This document shows positions 34,833 through 46,468 of a DNA stretch of 64,000 bases, piece by piece. Location: assembly GCF_000186705.1 (NCBI RefSeq), contig NZ_AEUE01000006.1, positions 248,001 through 312,000 on the forward strand. The letters run 5' to 3'. Under the pieces are notes generated by a model. It was given only the letters and a program-made list of their open reading frames with translations. It was not told the origin of the DNA and ran no database searches. Origin of the DNA: Citromicrobium sp. JLT1363 (GTDB lineage Bacteria > Pseudomonadota > Alphaproteobacteria > Sphingomonadales > Sphingomonadaceae). Every line of letters begins with the position of its first letter. Positions within the stretch are counted from its first letter, which is position 1. A program made the translations under genes and the position numbers.

Positions 34833-36389
34833 TCAGGCGCAAAGCCCCTGCAGGAACCATTCGGGCGCGCCGCCGCGCCCGTCGCCTGCGATCCCATAGC
34901 GATAGATCCAGTACCGGCGCCCGGCATCGTCCTCGATCCGGTAATAGTCGCGCAGGCGCGCGGTGCCGCGCTCGCGCCACCATTCGGGTGCGATCCGCTC
35001 CGGCCCTTCCACCCGCGCGATCTCGTGCACGTCGCCGCGCCAGCGGAACCTCTGCGGCAGGCCATCGGGCGTCGCATAAAGCACCGCGATTCTCTCCGCC
35101 CGGTCGAGCAGCTTGAGCGGGCGCGCGTGGAACCGCAGTTCGTCTTGCGAAGGCGGCTCCGGGTCGAGTGGCGGCCGCCAGGCCTGAGAGCGTTCGGGCA
35201 CGTGGCTCCCGCGCAGTACCGGACGGCGGACCGCCTTGGGGCCGAGCCGCGTGGTCAGCCGGTCGACGAAAGCGGAAAGCGCGGTGCCGTGGCGCTCCGC
35301 GGCGACTTCGATGTCGGCCTGGTTGGTGGGCAGCGGCTCCGCCCAGCTGGCGCGCAGGCGGACCAGTTCGATTCCGAAACCCGCGTCGATATCGCCCAGC
35401 TTCTCGCCGAACAGCCGCACGATATGGGCCGGGTCGCGGGTGGCGCCCGCCAGTTCGAGCGTGCGCATGACCACCTCTCCATCGACGCGCCATAGCGCGA
35501 GGTCGAGGCGGCGCGCGCCCTGCCCCACGCCTTCCAGCTCGCGCACCATGTCCGCCGCCAGATCGCCCAGCACGGTATCGAGCAGCGTGCGATGGCGGAT
35601 CGGCTCCATCAGCCGCCGCTGCACCAGCGGAACCTGCTGCGGCACCACCGGCAGCAGCGGTTCGGGCACGCGGCCCAGCAGCTGGTCCATCCGCACCAGC
35701 GGATTGGCGGCGGGAGACTTGCGGTTGCGGAACCGGCGGTGGAGCGCATCGCGGCCCACCGTTCCCAGCTCGCCCAGCCGCTTGAGCCCGAGCCGCCGCA
35801 GCACGGTGAGCACATCCTCGTCGAGCCGCAGAGCGGCCACCGGCAAGCCTGACAGGCGCGCTTCCATGTCGTCTTGCGGGGCAAGAATACTTCTGTCCGG
35901 CCCATAATGCGTCAGCGCCCAAGCTGCACCCGCAGTCGGCGCGATTGCAGCACGGATCGCGAAGCCGCGCGTATCGAAGGCGCGGTGCACATCCGCCAGC
36001 AGCTTCGCCTCGCCGCCGAACAGGTGCGCCACGGCAGTAACGTCGATCAGCAGCCCGTCAGGCGGATCGAGCGCGGACCACGGGCCCCACCGCCGCGCCC
36101 ACACCGCAAGCTTTTCCAGCATGTCGAGATCGCCCGCCGGATCGCCCGGCACCGCCTGGACCGACGGGCACAGCGTGCGCGCGTCGGCCAGCATGGTGCC
36201 GATCCGTGCGCCACTTGCCCGGGCCGCGTTGTTGGTTGCGGCGATGCGTGGCCCATGTGCGGTCTCGGTAATCAGGACCAGCGGCTGCGCATCCGCACCC
36301 TGCCCCCGCGCACAGCTTTCCGTCAGGCGCCAGCGGTCAATCGCGAAAGCGGCGAGCCATATCGAGAGGATGCGGCGGGGCGGTGCCAT
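34833..36389 (-). CDS. imuB: Y-family-like polymerase subunit ImuB
   Basis: 518 residues, the DinB/UmuC-like scaffold of the mutasome, which lacks the catalytic acids but binds the beta clamp, ImuA and DnaE2. RRILSIWLAAFAIDRW opens the palm but without the catalytic Asp pattern. ATNNAARASGARIGTMLADARTLCP, LLIDVTAVAHLFGGE and LGLKRLGELGTV (the helix-hairpin-helix part) are typical ImuB. The C-terminus ends in the conserved RDYYRIEDDAGRRYWIYRYG. ATG at 36389; TTG at 36395, overlapping the imuA stop, is an alternative. Transcribed with imuA. Confidence 0.94.
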   Translation of the reverse strand: MAPPRRILSIWLAAFAIDRWRLTESCARGQGADAQPLVLITETAHGPRIAATNNAARASGARIGTMLADARTLCPSVQAVPGDPAGDLDMLEKLAVWARRWGPWSALDPPDGLLIDVTAVAHLFGGEAKLLADVHRAFDTRGFAIRAAIAPTAGAAWALTHYGPDRSILAPQDDMEARLSGLPVAALRLDEDVLTVLRRLGLKRLGELGTVGRDALHRRFRNRKSPAANPLVRMDQLLGRVPEPLLPVVPQQVPLVQRRLMEPIRHRTLLDTVLGDLAADMVRELEGVGQGARRLDLALWRVDGEVVMRTLELAGATRDPAHIVRLFGEKLGDIDAGFGIELVRLRASWAEPLPTNQADIEVAAERHGTALSAFVDRLTTRLGPKAVRRPVLRGSHVPERSQAWRPPLDPEPPSQDELRFHARPLKLLDRAERIAVLYATPDGLPQRFRWRGDVHEIARVEGPERIAPEWWRERGTARLRDYYRIEDDAGRRYWIYRYGIAGDGRGGAPEWFLQGLCA

Positions 36390-36391
36390 GC

Positions 36392-37258
36392 TCAACCAAG
36401 AACCCTCTCCCCGTCGGGGGAGAGGATGGCGACGCTTGCTCCGAAGGAGCTGGCAGAGCCTGGAGAGGGGGATGCGGCGTTCGAAGCCTCAGTCCGCCCC
36501 TCTCCAACTTCGGCTAGCCCGCTACGCGACCAAACCTTCGTATCCTCTCCCCGCACGGGGAGAGGGACGTATCGCTCCGACACCAATTTCCCCGCATCCT
36601 CGCTCAGCCGCCACACCCCCGGCGGATGGCTGCGCGCGCGAAACAGTTCGGCCTGCCACGCCGGAACGCCCGGTGCCTGCCAGTTCCATTGCGGCTTTGC
36701 CGAGGGTGCAGACCGCACCGCCCAGCGCTGGCGGGCGGAAGAAAGGTCGCGCGTCCCGTCGAGCCGCACCAGCGTCAGCGGCACGCCGTGCTTTTCGGCG
36801 GCAAGCGTCAACCGACGCGAGGCGGTGAAATCGAGCGCGCGCGGGCTGCCCACGACTTCACCGATCACGAAGGCGACATCGCGGCAGCGCACCGCCTCTT
36901 CCAGTGCGAACAACGCATCCTCGTCCCTTTCCGCCAGCACATGGATCAGGCGGTTGCGAATCTCGGGCGGCAGCCCGGCCCGGAACGGGCGACCACCGGC
37001 CTTCACCGCCGCACGGGTCTGCACCCACACCACCGCACGGCGATCCTCTGCCTCCTCACCTTCTTCACGCGGGCGGCAGCGCCACGCATCGAGCGCGAGC
37101 GCCAACGCCGCACCCACCCCGCTGCCCTCGCGCGAGGACGCGAAGATTTCGCTTTGCGCCACCGCGCCCAGCCCCGGCGTCCAGCGCTGGGAGTGGGTTG
37201 CGGTGGCCAGATCGGCAGCGGTTTCGAAAGCATCGTGGATCATGGTGGAACGACTCAT
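36392..37258 (-). CDS. imuA: Mutasome component ImuA, C-terminus made by a repeat
   Basis: 288 residues. The first 230 or so are a degenerate RecA-like ImuA domain: FASSREGSGVGAALALAL at the P-loop position, VVWVQTR, ARALDFTASRRLTLAAEKHGVPLTLVR and LFRARSHPPGVWRLS, where ImuA proteins normally end. Residues about 231-285 are read from a palindromic repeat (36403-36566), and the stop comes just after it. Whether this tail folds or matters is unknown. The ATG at 37258 stands 2 bases after a LexA box whose bases include the AGAGGA ribosome site. Confidence 0.92.
   Translation of the reverse strand: MSRSTMIHDAFETAADLATATHSQRWTPGLGAVAQSEIFASSREGSGVGAALALALDAWRCRPREEGEEAEDRRAVVWVQTRAAVKAGGRPFRAGLPPEIRNRLIHVLAERDEDALFALEEAVRCRDVAFVIGEVVGSPRALDFTASRRLTLAAEKHGVPLTLVRLDGTRDLSSARQRWAVRSAPSAKPQWNWQAPGVPAWQAELFRARSHPPGVWRLSEDAGKLVSERYVPLPVRGEDTKVWSRSGLAEVGEGRTEASNAASPSPGSASSFGASVAILSPDGERVLG
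36403..36566. repeat. Composite palindromic repeat covering the imuA 3' end
   Basis: About 164 bp. It has hairpins at both ends (CCTCTCCCC-GTCG-GGGGAGAGG at 36404-36425 and CCTCTCCCC-GCAC-GGGGAGAGG at 36544-36565) and an inner inverted pair GGAGAGGGG (36462-36470) and CCCCTCTCC (36497-36505). The shared CCTCTCCCCG stems show one repeat family in a back-to-back arrangement. It is read in frame as the last 55 or so codons of imuA. Confidence 0.85.
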
Positions 37259-37260
37259 CT

Positions 37261-37275
37261 GTTCCTCTTATGTTC
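37261..37275 (-). promoter_or_regulatory. LexA box upstream of imuA
   Basis: GTTC-CTCTTAT-GTTC fits the GTTC-N7-GTTC SOS operator. Its distance to the start codon (2 bases) is the same as at the radical-SAM gene. On the coding strand the box contains AGAGGA, the ribosome site of imuA. Confidence 0.88.
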
Positions 37276-37375
37276 CATTTCACCTCCAGCCGCAAGCACC
37301 CGGCGACTACCGTCCTTGGACCCATGTCGAAACCATCCCCCCACCTTGTCCGTTGGGCAAACAAAGGAGATTGCA

Positions 37376-37861
37376 ATGAGATACAACGAAGGCAAAGCCG
37401 ACGAACTGCGGGAAAAATTCTGGAAGGCGCTGGCGGACAGCCCCTACCTGTTCCTGCAGCTGGACAGCGATCCGACAAGCGCCGTCCCGATGGCACCGCA
37501 GCTCGACAAGGATGCCAACAGCTCGATCTGGTTCTTCACCCACACCAAGAGCGCTTTCGCCAAGCTGGGCGCGGCCACCGCGACCTTCGAGGGTGAGGAC
37601 CACAAGATGTTCGCGCGCTTCCACGGCACGCTGACGAAGGAGACGAGCCAGGAGCGATTCGACCACTTCTGGAGCAATTTCGTCGAAGCCTGGTACGATG
37701 GCGGCAAGGAGGATCCCGACATCCTGTTCCTGCGCATGGACCTTGGCGATGCGGAAATCTGGAACGGCGACATGGGCCTGCTCAACGTCGCCAAGATGGC
37801 GCTGGGCATGAATGTGCACGACGATGCGCAAGAGAAGCACGTCAAGGAAACATCGCTGTAA
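37376..37861 (+). CDS. Pyridoxamine 5'-phosphate oxidase-like general stress protein
   Basis: 161 residues with the FMN-binding split-barrel fold of the general stress protein 26 group (COG3871). IWFFTHTKSAFAKLG and PDILFLRMDLGDAEIWNG are characteristic. Likely binds flavin or another cofactor; the reaction is unknown. AAGGAGA lies 6 bases before the ATG at 37376, which decides the start over a long upstream frame. It is divergent from imuA, sharing the 117-bp region with the LexA box, and is followed by a terminator. Confidence 0.88.
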   Translation: MRYNEGKADELREKFWKALADSPYLFLQLDSDPTSAVPMAPQLDKDANSSIWFFTHTKSAFAKLGAATATFEGEDHKMFARFHGTLTKETSQERFDHFWSNFVEAWYDGGKEDPDILFLRMDLGDAEIWNGDMGLLNVAKMALGMNVHDDAQEKHVKETSL

Positions 37862-37884
37862 AGCCCTTCCTGCGAGACAACGAA

Positions 37885-37921
37885 AAGGGGCGCGACCTGC
37901 GAAGGCCGCGCCCCTTCTTTT
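37885..37921. terminator. Bidirectional intrinsic terminator
   Basis: A 13-bp stem (AAGGGGCGCGACC / GGCCGCGCCCCTT, one mismatch) with loop TGCGAA, followed by TCTTTT on the plus strand and TTTTC on the minus strand. It lies between the stop of the stress protein gene and the stop of the convergent NSS transporter gene. Confidence 0.85.
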
Positions 37922-37922
37922 A

Positions 37923-39392
37923 TCACTCCACCACTTCGGCCGACTGGACCTCGCCCCCGCCGAGCGCAGCGAAAAGCTGCGCTGCGCGGTCGGGGAAAAT
38001 CCCGCCCAGCAGGATCAGCAGCAGCGCCAGCGGGCAGAACCAGCGCACGAGGAAGCGCCACAGGTAGTGCAAACCGCCGCTCAGGCCGTTCTCCGAGTCG
38101 ACGAGCCGCTTGTCCGCGATCCAGCCGATGAACACCGCCGTGAACAGGGCGCCGATCGGCATGGTCAGCTTGCTGGTCAGCGTGTCGAGCGTGTCGAGGA
38201 AGCCGAGCCCTTCGAACATCGGCAGGAAACCCAGCGGGTGGAAGCCCGAGAGCATCCCGGTCGACAGGGCGGACAGGGTGCCGAACACCGCCGCCAGCGC
38301 CGTGACCAGCAGAACCGCTGCCGGACGCGGCAGGCGGAACTGGTCGATCACCCATGCCGAGGGCACCTCCATCAGCGCGACCGAACTCGTCAGCGCGGCA
38401 AAGCCCACCATGATGAAGAAGGCGAGACCGATCAGCGAGCCGAAGGGAATTTCCTGGAAAGCGTGCGGCAGGGTCTGGAACATCAGGCCCAGCCCGCCAT
38501 TGGGCGTCAGCCCGGCGGCGATCACGATCGGGAAGATGCACAGGCCCGCGACCAGCGCGACCGAGGTATCGGCCGCCCCGATGATGGCAGACGTGCCCGC
38601 CAGGTTCACCTCGCGCGACACATAGGCACCATAGGTGACCATCCCCGCCACACCCAGCGAAAGCGAGAAGAATGCCTGGCCCACCGCCGCCAGCATGACC
38701 TCGCCGGTCAGCTTCTCGGGCTCGAAGGTGAAGAGGTAGTCGAACGTCTCCTGGCTTGCCCCGCCGATCAGGCTGTAGATCGTGATGCCCACCAGCAGCA
38801 CGAAGAACAGCGGCATCAGATAGACGGCGACCTTCTCGATCCCGCCGGATACGCCGCGGGCAACGAAGAACAGCGTTATCGCCAGGAATATCAGGTTGAG
38901 CACGACGGTGACTGGCCCATTGGCGATCATCGCCGGGAACAGCGCATCGACCGCTTCGAAGCTCATCCCGTCGAATGCGGGGCCGCTGACCCCGGTTGCG
39001 ATCAGATCCGCGACGAAGAGATACATGTAGTACAAAACCCAGCCGCCCAGCACGCAGTAGAAGCTGAGGACCAGGAACGCGGACAGCACCCCCAGCGTGG
39101 CGACCAGTTCCCAGCTCTTCGAGGCGCCCGATTCTTCTGCGACCTTGCGATAGCTTTCCGGCGCGGCGGCCTGCCCGTGCCTGCCGATCAGCGTTTCCGA
39201 CAGCAGAACGGGCAGGCCGATCAGCACGATGCACAGGATGTAGAACAGGACGAACGCCCCGCCCCCGTTGGCCCCTGCCTCCGCCGGGAAGCGAACGAGG
39301 TTACCCAGCCCCACCGCCGAACCGATCGCGGCAAGAATAAAGGCTGAGCGCGAGGACCAGCCATCGCGGCCGGTGGACGTCGTTGCGACCAT
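37923..39392 (-). CDS. Sodium-dependent transporter, NSS (SNF) family
   Basis: 489 residues with about 12 membrane helices, matching the LeuT-type sodium:neurotransmitter symporter family. [20 protein letters not shown] is the conserved helix-1 substrate and sodium site. [20 protein letters not shown] in helix 6 and the [12 protein letters not shown] region are typical. Probably imports amino acids; the substrate is not readable. It is divergent from panB, 134 bp away. Confidence 0.93.
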   Translation of the reverse strand: MVATTSTGRDGWSSRSAFILAAIGSAVGLGNLVRFPAEAGANGGGAFVLFYILCIVLIGLPVLLSETLIGRHGQAAAPESYRKVAEESGASKSWELVATLGVLSAFLVLSFYCVLGGWVLYYMYLFVADLIATGVSGPAFDGMSFEAVDALFPAMIANGPVTVVLNLIFLAITLFFVARGVSGGIEKVAVYLMPLFFVLLVGITIYSLIGGASQETFDYLFTFEPEKLTGEVMLAAVGQAFFSLSLGVAGMVTYGAYVSREVNLAGTSAIIGAADTSVALVAGLCIFPIVIAAGLTPNGGLGLMFQTLPHAFQEIPFGSLIGLAFFIMVGFAALTSSVALMEVPSAWVIDQFRLPRPAAVLLVTALAAVFGTLSALSTGMLSGFHPLGFLPMFEGLGFLDTLDTLTSKLTMPIGALFTAVFIGWIADKRLVDSENGLSGGLHYLWRFLVRWFCPLALLLILLGGIFPDRAAQLFAALGGGEVQSAEVVE

Positions 39393-39526
39393 ATAATCAA
39401 ATCTCCCTGCCGCGCCCGGAAAGCACGGTTTACCCTTTGTGTTGGCGATACTTCTGCAATGTTTCCGCGGCCGCGTCGAGACCTGACGCTTTGCGTTTGT
39501 CCCATTGTCGGTCTAGCACGCGCTCC

Positions 39527-40396
39527 ATGTCGACAACCTTTCAGATCGATACGGCCACGAGCCGCGCCACACCCACCCCCCAGCCGATGAAGCGCCTGAC
39601 GGTGCCCAAGCTGCGCGCACGCAAGAAGGACGGGAAGACGGACGAGCCCATCGTCATGCTGACCGCCTATACCGCGCGCCAGGCGCAGTTGCTGGACGAA
39701 CACTGCGATGCGCTGCTGGTGGGCGATTCGCTGGGCCAGGTGATCTACGGCCTGCCCTCCACCATTCCCGTCACGCTGGACATGATGGCCAACCACGCCG
39801 CCGCCGTGGTGCGCGGTAGCTATCACTCCGTCGTGGTGGTCGATATGCCTTTCGGTTCCTACGAGCCTTCGCCGGAGAAGGCCTTCGAAAGCGCGGCCAT
39901 GCTGCTGAAAGCCAGCAACGCGGCTGCCGTGAAGCTGGAAGGCGGGGAAGCGATGGCCGAAACGGTCGAGTTCCTCGTCCATCGCGGCATTCCCGTGATG
40001 GGCCATGTCGGCCTGACGCCGCAGGCGGTGAACGTGCTCGGCGGATACGGCGCGCGCGGCCGCAGCGATGCGGAAGCCGAAAAGATCGTCGCCGACGCCA
40101 AGGCGCTGGAGCGCGCCGGGGCCTTCGCCATCGTGGTGGAAGGCGTGGTGGAGCCGATTGCGATCCAGGTGACGCAGGCGGTCGATGTACCGATCATCGG
40201 GATCGGCGCTTCGGCGCAGTGCGACGGCCAGGTGCTGGTGGTGGACGACATGCTCGGCATGTTCGAGCGTGTTCCGCGCTTCGTGAAGAAGTACGGCGAC
40301 CTCGCCAGCCAGATCACCGGCCATGTCGAAGACTATGCGCGGGATGTGCGGGCCCGCACCTTCCCCACCGAAGACCAGACCTATCAGCCCAAATAG
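39527..40396 (+). CDS. panB: 3-methyl-2-oxobutanoate hydroxymethyltransferase
   Basis: First committed step of pantothenate synthesis, using methylene-tetrahydrofolate. 289 residues. Conserved [62 protein letters not shown] and [22 protein letters not shown] cover substrate and metal sites. The ATG at 39527 gives a slightly long N-terminus ahead of the barrel. The next gene starts 39 bp downstream on the same strand. Confidence 0.96.
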   Translation: MSTTFQIDTATSRATPTPQPMKRLTVPKLRARKKDGKTDEPIVMLTAYTARQAQLLDEHCDALLVGDSLGQVIYGLPSTIPVTLDMMANHAAAVVRGSYHSVVVVDMPFGSYEPSPEKAFESAAMLLKASNAAAVKLEGGEAMAETVEFLVHRGIPVMGHVGLTPQAVNVLGGYGARGRSDAEAEKIVADAKALERAGAFAIVVEGVVEPIAIQVTQAVDVPIIGIGASAQCDGQVLVVDDMLGMFERVPRFVKKYGDLASQITGHVEDYARDVRARTFPTEDQTYQPK

Positions 40397-40435
40397 ACCG
40401 GCCCCGAGCCGGCATCGCCACGGACAGAGAATGTC

Positions 40436-41490
40436 GTGAACACACTTTTCAAGCATTACTGGGGCTCACTGCTTTTTACGGCGGTGTGCTTCATTGCGGC
40501 GGCTATCTACGCGTGGAGCGGGAGCGGCAGCGTATCGGGCGTGGCGCAGGTGCTGTGGATCGTGCTGGTCCTCTCGATCCTCGAAATATCGCTCAGCTTC
40601 GACAATGCCGTGGTCAACGCCACCGTGTTGCGCGAAATGGACGAGAAGTGGCAGCGGCGCTTCCTCACCTGGGGTATCCTGATCGCGGTATTCGGAATGC
40701 GGATCATCTTCCCGCTCGCCATCGTGGCCATCGCCGCGAAGCTCGATCCGCTGTCCGCCATCAACCTCTCGCTCAACGATCCGCAGCGTTACGAGGAGAT
40801 CGTCAGCGGCGCGCATGTGGGCATCGCGGGCTTCGGGGGCGCCTTCCTTACTATGGTCGGCCTCAGCTTCTTCTTCGATGGCGACAAGGACGTGGACTGG
40901 ATTCGCGGGCTGGAGCTGTGGCTGCGCCGCTTTTCGGAAATCCAGGCGGCGGAAATCGGCATCCTGCTGGTGATCCTCTACACCGTCTCGACCATGCTTT
41001 CGGATGGCGACGCGCTGGTCTTCATGACCGCAGGCGTGCTGGGCCTTGTCACCTACATCGCGGTCGACGCGATCGGTACCGTGCTCGACAAGGTGGAGCG
41101 CAGGAAAATGGCCGAGGGCGCGGTGCGCAGCGGCCTGGGCGGTTTCCTCTATCTCGAGGTGCTGGATGCAAGCTTCAGCTTCGACGGGGTAATCGGCGCC
41201 TTCGCACTGTCCAACAACATGATCATCATCGCCATCGGGCTTAGCATCGGGGCGCTGTTCGTGCGCTCGATGACGGTCCACCTCGTCCGGGCGGGCACGC
41301 TGACCAAGTATCGATTCCTCGAACACGGCGCCTTCTGGGCGATCATCGCGCTTGGCCTCATCATGCTGCTGTCGGCGCAATTCCACATCCCGGAGACCAT
41401 TACCGGCCTGATCGGCGCGGTGCTGATCGGTATCTCGCTGTTGTGGTCCATGCGCTACAACCGCAGGCACGGTGCTGAGGAAGAGAGCGC

Positions 41491-41494
<4 letters not shown>
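40436..41494 (+). CDS. TerC-like integral membrane protein (DUF475)
   Basis: 352 residues with about nine membrane helices. The paired acidic motifs LSFDNAVVNATVLREM (about residue 55) and LDASFSFDGVIGAFALSN are the signature of the TerC/YkoY superfamily, proposed to bind or export divalent metals such as manganese. Start GTG at 40436, with AGAGA upstream. Its TAG stop shares the four bases CTAG with the stop of the convergent prsR gene. Confidence 0.9.
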
Positions 41495-42866
<1,372 letters not shown>

Positions 42867-42867
<1 letters not shown>

Positions 42868-44978
42868 CAGGCGGCCTCGTTGGTAAGTGTGTTCTGGGAT
42901 GTCCTGTCGGGCTCGGCCAGCGGCAGCCGGATCGTGAAGCGCGTGCCCAGGCCCACGCGCGACTGCACCTCCAGCCGGCCGCCCATCGCGCGCACCAGAT
43001 CGCGGGCTTCCATGGCGCCGATCCCGAAGCCGTCGGGCTTCGAGCTGACGAAAGCGGCAAACAGCTTGTCGCGCACGAAGGCGGCATCCATCCCCTCGCC
43101 AACGTCGATAATCTCCAGGATGGCTTCGGATGCGCCCTCCCGAACCGCAACACAGACCGGCGCTTCGAGAGGGCTCGCATCGACCGCATTCTGGACCAGG
43201 TGGACCAGCGCCTGCTCCAGACCCTCAGGATCGCCCGTCACCAAGCAGGGGCCGGTGCAGGCGACATCGATCCGGTGCAGCGGGCCGAAGCGACCGGGAA
43301 TGTCGCGCACCATCCTTGCGAGGTCGAAACTCTCCAGCTGCGTCTCGCGCCCGCTGCCATAGCGCCCCAGCCGCCGGATCAGGGCGTTGAGCTTGCCCGA
43401 ACTGGTCTGGAGGGTCTTGAGCATGTCGGCGTGAAACGCCGGGTTATCCCCATGGCGCTGCGCATTATGCGACAGCAGCGAAAGCTGACTGGCGAGGTTC
43501 TTGATGTCGTGCAGCACGAAGGCCATCCGCCGGTTGAACTCGTCGAACCGCGCGGCTTCCATCAGCGCCCGCTGGCTCGCCTGTTCGGCCAGATAGCTGG
43601 CGAGCTGCCGACCCACCACGGTCAGCAGATCGAAATCCTCCCAGTCCAGCTGGCGGTCGATCAGCGGACGGGCCAGCAGCACGGCGCCCTGCAGCCGGTC
43701 GAAGTGTCGCAGGGGTACGATTGCCCAAGCCGTGCTCGACTGGTCGAGCCATGCAGGCAGCGGCTCTGCCGCACCGGCGGCGGACTTGCCTTTGCGCCAC
43801 TGCTCAAGGTCGATCACGTAGTCGCGCGAGGAAAGGAACGCGGCGATCTGCGAAGGCAGTACCGGCGTTTCGTCCGCCAGCGTGGGCCAGCGCCATGCCT
43901 CTGCAAGAACCAGCGCACCATCGCTGTCCGCCAGGAACAGGGCGGCAGAGGGGCTTTCGGTGATGTCGGCCATCGCCTTGGGAATACGCAACTGCAAGGC
44001 ATCGCCCTCGTCCACCCCGCGCGCGATCGTATCGGCCAGCCGCAGCCATTCGGCACGATAGTCGTAGCGATGGCTGAACAGGTGCTTTTGCGCGGTCACC
44101 TTCGCCCATGCACGAAAGCGGTTGGAAGGCAGCCACAGCGCCATCACGGTCAGCAAGGCGACCAGGAAGCCGACCTGCGCAAGCCGTGCGCCATCCGCCT
44201 CTATCAATGGCAACAGCCGTGCGAGCGCCGCCATCGCAACCAGGTATGCGCCGATCAGAAGCAGCGAGAGAGAGCGAAATGCGACCTTGCGCGAAGCGCG
44301 GAACTGCAACCGGCGCACGTCCGCGCCCAGCGCCATCGCCAGAGGTACGAAGGCAAAGCCGACGACCAGGCCCCGGATTGCCGCAATCTGGCTCGGGATT
44401 TCGCCCGAAAACCATGTGACGGCATAGTGGTTGAGTTCGAACACCCAAAGCGCCGACAGGGATAGCGCCACCCAGCGGGTTCCGGCGCGATCCTGATGCG
44501 ACGCGCCGGTGTAGAGGTTGTGCAGCAGGACCAGCGCCCCGATGGCAACCAGCATGCGCAGCAGCGCGGACACATGCAGCGCCGAGTCCGAAAATGCGGG
44601 CGGCGCGTCGAGCATGAAGACCGCCGCCAGCACCACCCCCTGCAGCAGTTCCACGAAGATCAGGCTGGCAATGACGAAACCGACGCGCTGCGCGGTCTCG
44701 CGGTCCACTCCGCCGGCGAACAGAGCATGCAGCAGGGCAAGCCATGAAAGGTTGCGGACCGCTTCGGCGGCGGCCGTGGCCAGGCTTTGCGGCCCGAGTG
44801 CGGCGAGCACGCCCGCCCACAGGGCCGTAAGGCACAGTGCGGCCAGGCCGGTGATACGCTCCCTGCGCCAGGCCAGCGGCCTTTGCGCAAGCCAGATCGC
44901 GCCCACCGAACAGACGGCGGCGCAGCCGATAGCGCTGACGAGCCCGATCGCTTCCCAGGTCTGCGCGGCTCCGATCAT
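42867..44978 (-). CDS. prsK: XrtA/PEP-CTERM system histidine kinase PrsK
   Basis: 703 residues. The N-terminal 300 have about nine membrane helices, followed by a GAF-like region (about 320-480) and a kinase core: H-box RRMAFVLHDIKNLASQLSLL with the His, N-box LVHLVQNAVDAS, and G-boxes DVGEGMD and GFGIGAMEARDLV. This is the PrsK arrangement. The ATG at 44978 overlaps the sugar-transferase stop (ATGA) and has GAGGGA 5 bases upstream. It should phosphorylate PrsR, encoded next. Confidence 0.93.
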
Positions 44979-46360
44979 CGCGCTCCCTCGGGCCACAGAA
45001 TCACCCGCAGCGTCTGCAGAAGGATCAGCAGGTCGAGGAAAGGGGTGTAGTTCTTGGCGTAGTAGAGATCATATTCCAGCTTGTTGCGCGCATCCTCGAT
45101 GCTGGCACCATAGGGGTAGTTGATCTGCGCCCAGCCGGTGATGCCGGGCTTCACCATGTGCCGTTCGGCGTAGAAGGGCAGCGCCTGTTCGAGCTCGCCG
45201 ACGAACCTGGGCACCTCCGGCCGCGGGCCGACGAAGCTCATCTCGCCCTTCAGCACGCTCCACGTCTGCGGCAGTTCGTCGATGCGCAGCTTGCGGATGA
45301 ACCGGCCGAGCCGGGTGATGCGCGGATCGTCCTTGCAGGCCCATTTCGCGCCGTCCTTTTCCGCATCCGTGCGCATGGAGCGCAGCTTGATGACCGAGAA
45401 CGGGCGCCCGTACAGGCCCACGCGCTGCTGGTGGAAGAAGGCCGGGCCCTTGCTGTCCAGCTTCACCAGCACCGCGAACAGCGCGATGACCGGCAGCGAG
45501 ATCAGCAGCAGCAGGCCGCTGACGACAATATCGAACGTACGCTTGAGGATACTGGAATAGCGCCGCCCGGCGGAAAACCCGTCCGAGAAGATCAGCCAGC
45601 TCGGGTTGAGCGTATCGAGGTCCAGGCGTCCGGTCTCGCGTTCGAGGAAGCTGGAGACCTCGTGCACCGCGTAGCCGCGCGTGCGCACCCGCAGCAGATC
45701 GTTCAGCGGCAAGGCATTGCGCCGTTCCTCCAGCGCCAGCACCACCTCGTTCGCGCGCACCCGCGCGATATACTCGTTCAGATCGCCCAACCCGTCCCGA
45801 GCCACGGCTTCGGGCAGCACGCGGTGCGCTTCGCTCATGGCGACATAGCCTACGATCGCAAAGCCGCTGTCCTCCTGCGCGGAGAGCGCCTTGAGCCGCG
45901 CGGCGCGCGTGCCCGCGCCCAGCACCACGACCCGGCGCTTGAACCGGTCCCGGTCGACTGCGTAGCTGAGCGCAAGCCGCGCGATACCGGTGAACACCAG
46001 CGCGAGCCCCAGCGCATAGAGCAGGGTCGAGCGCCAGAAACCCACCGTCGGAAGCAGAAAGTCGACCACTGCCAGCAGCGTCCCGCCCAGCGAGAGTGCG
46101 ACCAGCGCGCGGGCAAAGGCATAGCGCGGGCTGCGCAGCGCTTCGGGACTGTAAAGGCCGATCGAAATGAAGGAGAGCGCGTTGACGAGGGCGAAGCCCA
46201 AAATGGGCATCAGCCGCTCAGACCACGAACCAGCATCGATCCCGATCTGTATCGCGCGCAGGTGCCAGGCGAGGTCGCCCGCCAGCAGCAGCAGGGCAAG
46301 ATCGCACAGCCCGAACAGCAGGACCGTGTGCGGGATATAGTGCTTGAACAGGCGAAACAT
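44975..46360 (-). CDS. TIGR03013-type sugar transferase (EpsB-like)
   Basis: 461 residues: five N-terminal membrane helices, a nucleotide-binding-like middle (VVVLGAGTRAARL) and a C-terminal polyisoprenyl-phosphate sugar transferase domain. KRTFDIVVSGLLLLISLPV, VGLYGRPFSVIKLRSMRTD, DELPQTWSVLKGEMSFVGPR and KPGITGWAQINYPYG are the conserved blocks. It starts exopolysaccharide repeat units on the lipid carrier in PEP-CTERM/XrtA systems. It is the first gene of the transferase-prsK-prsR operon. The rest of the polysaccharide cluster is not in the window. Confidence 0.93.
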   Translation of the reverse strand: MFRLFKHYIPHTVLLFGLCDLALLLLAGDLAWHLRAIQIGIDAGSWSERLMPILGFALVNALSFISIGLYSPEALRSPRYAFARALVALSLGGTLLAVVDFLLPTVGFWRSTLLYALGLALVFTGIARLALSYAVDRDRFKRRVVVLGAGTRAARLKALSAQEDSGFAIVGYVAMSEAHRVLPEAVARDGLGDLNEYIARVRANEVVLALEERRNALPLNDLLRVRTRGYAVHEVSSFLERETGRLDLDTLNPSWLIFSDGFSAGRRYSSILKRTFDIVVSGLLLLISLPVIALFAVLVKLDSKGPAFFHQQRVGLYGRPFSVIKLRSMRTDAEKDGAKWACKDDPRITRLGRFIRKLRIDELPQTWSVLKGEMSFVGPRPEVPRFVGELEQALPFYAERHMVKPGITGWAQINYPYGASIEDARNKLEYDLYYAKNYTPFLDLLILLQTLRVILWPEGAR

Positions 46361-46468
46361 CGCGCTTTGCCGGGCCCTTTCCTCGCGTTCCTTCGCGAGG
46401 GCCCGGCTTACGCGCGAGTGGTGAAATGTCGGTAAATTTTACAATCCGGCAATTCGGCCCGGTTCGGA

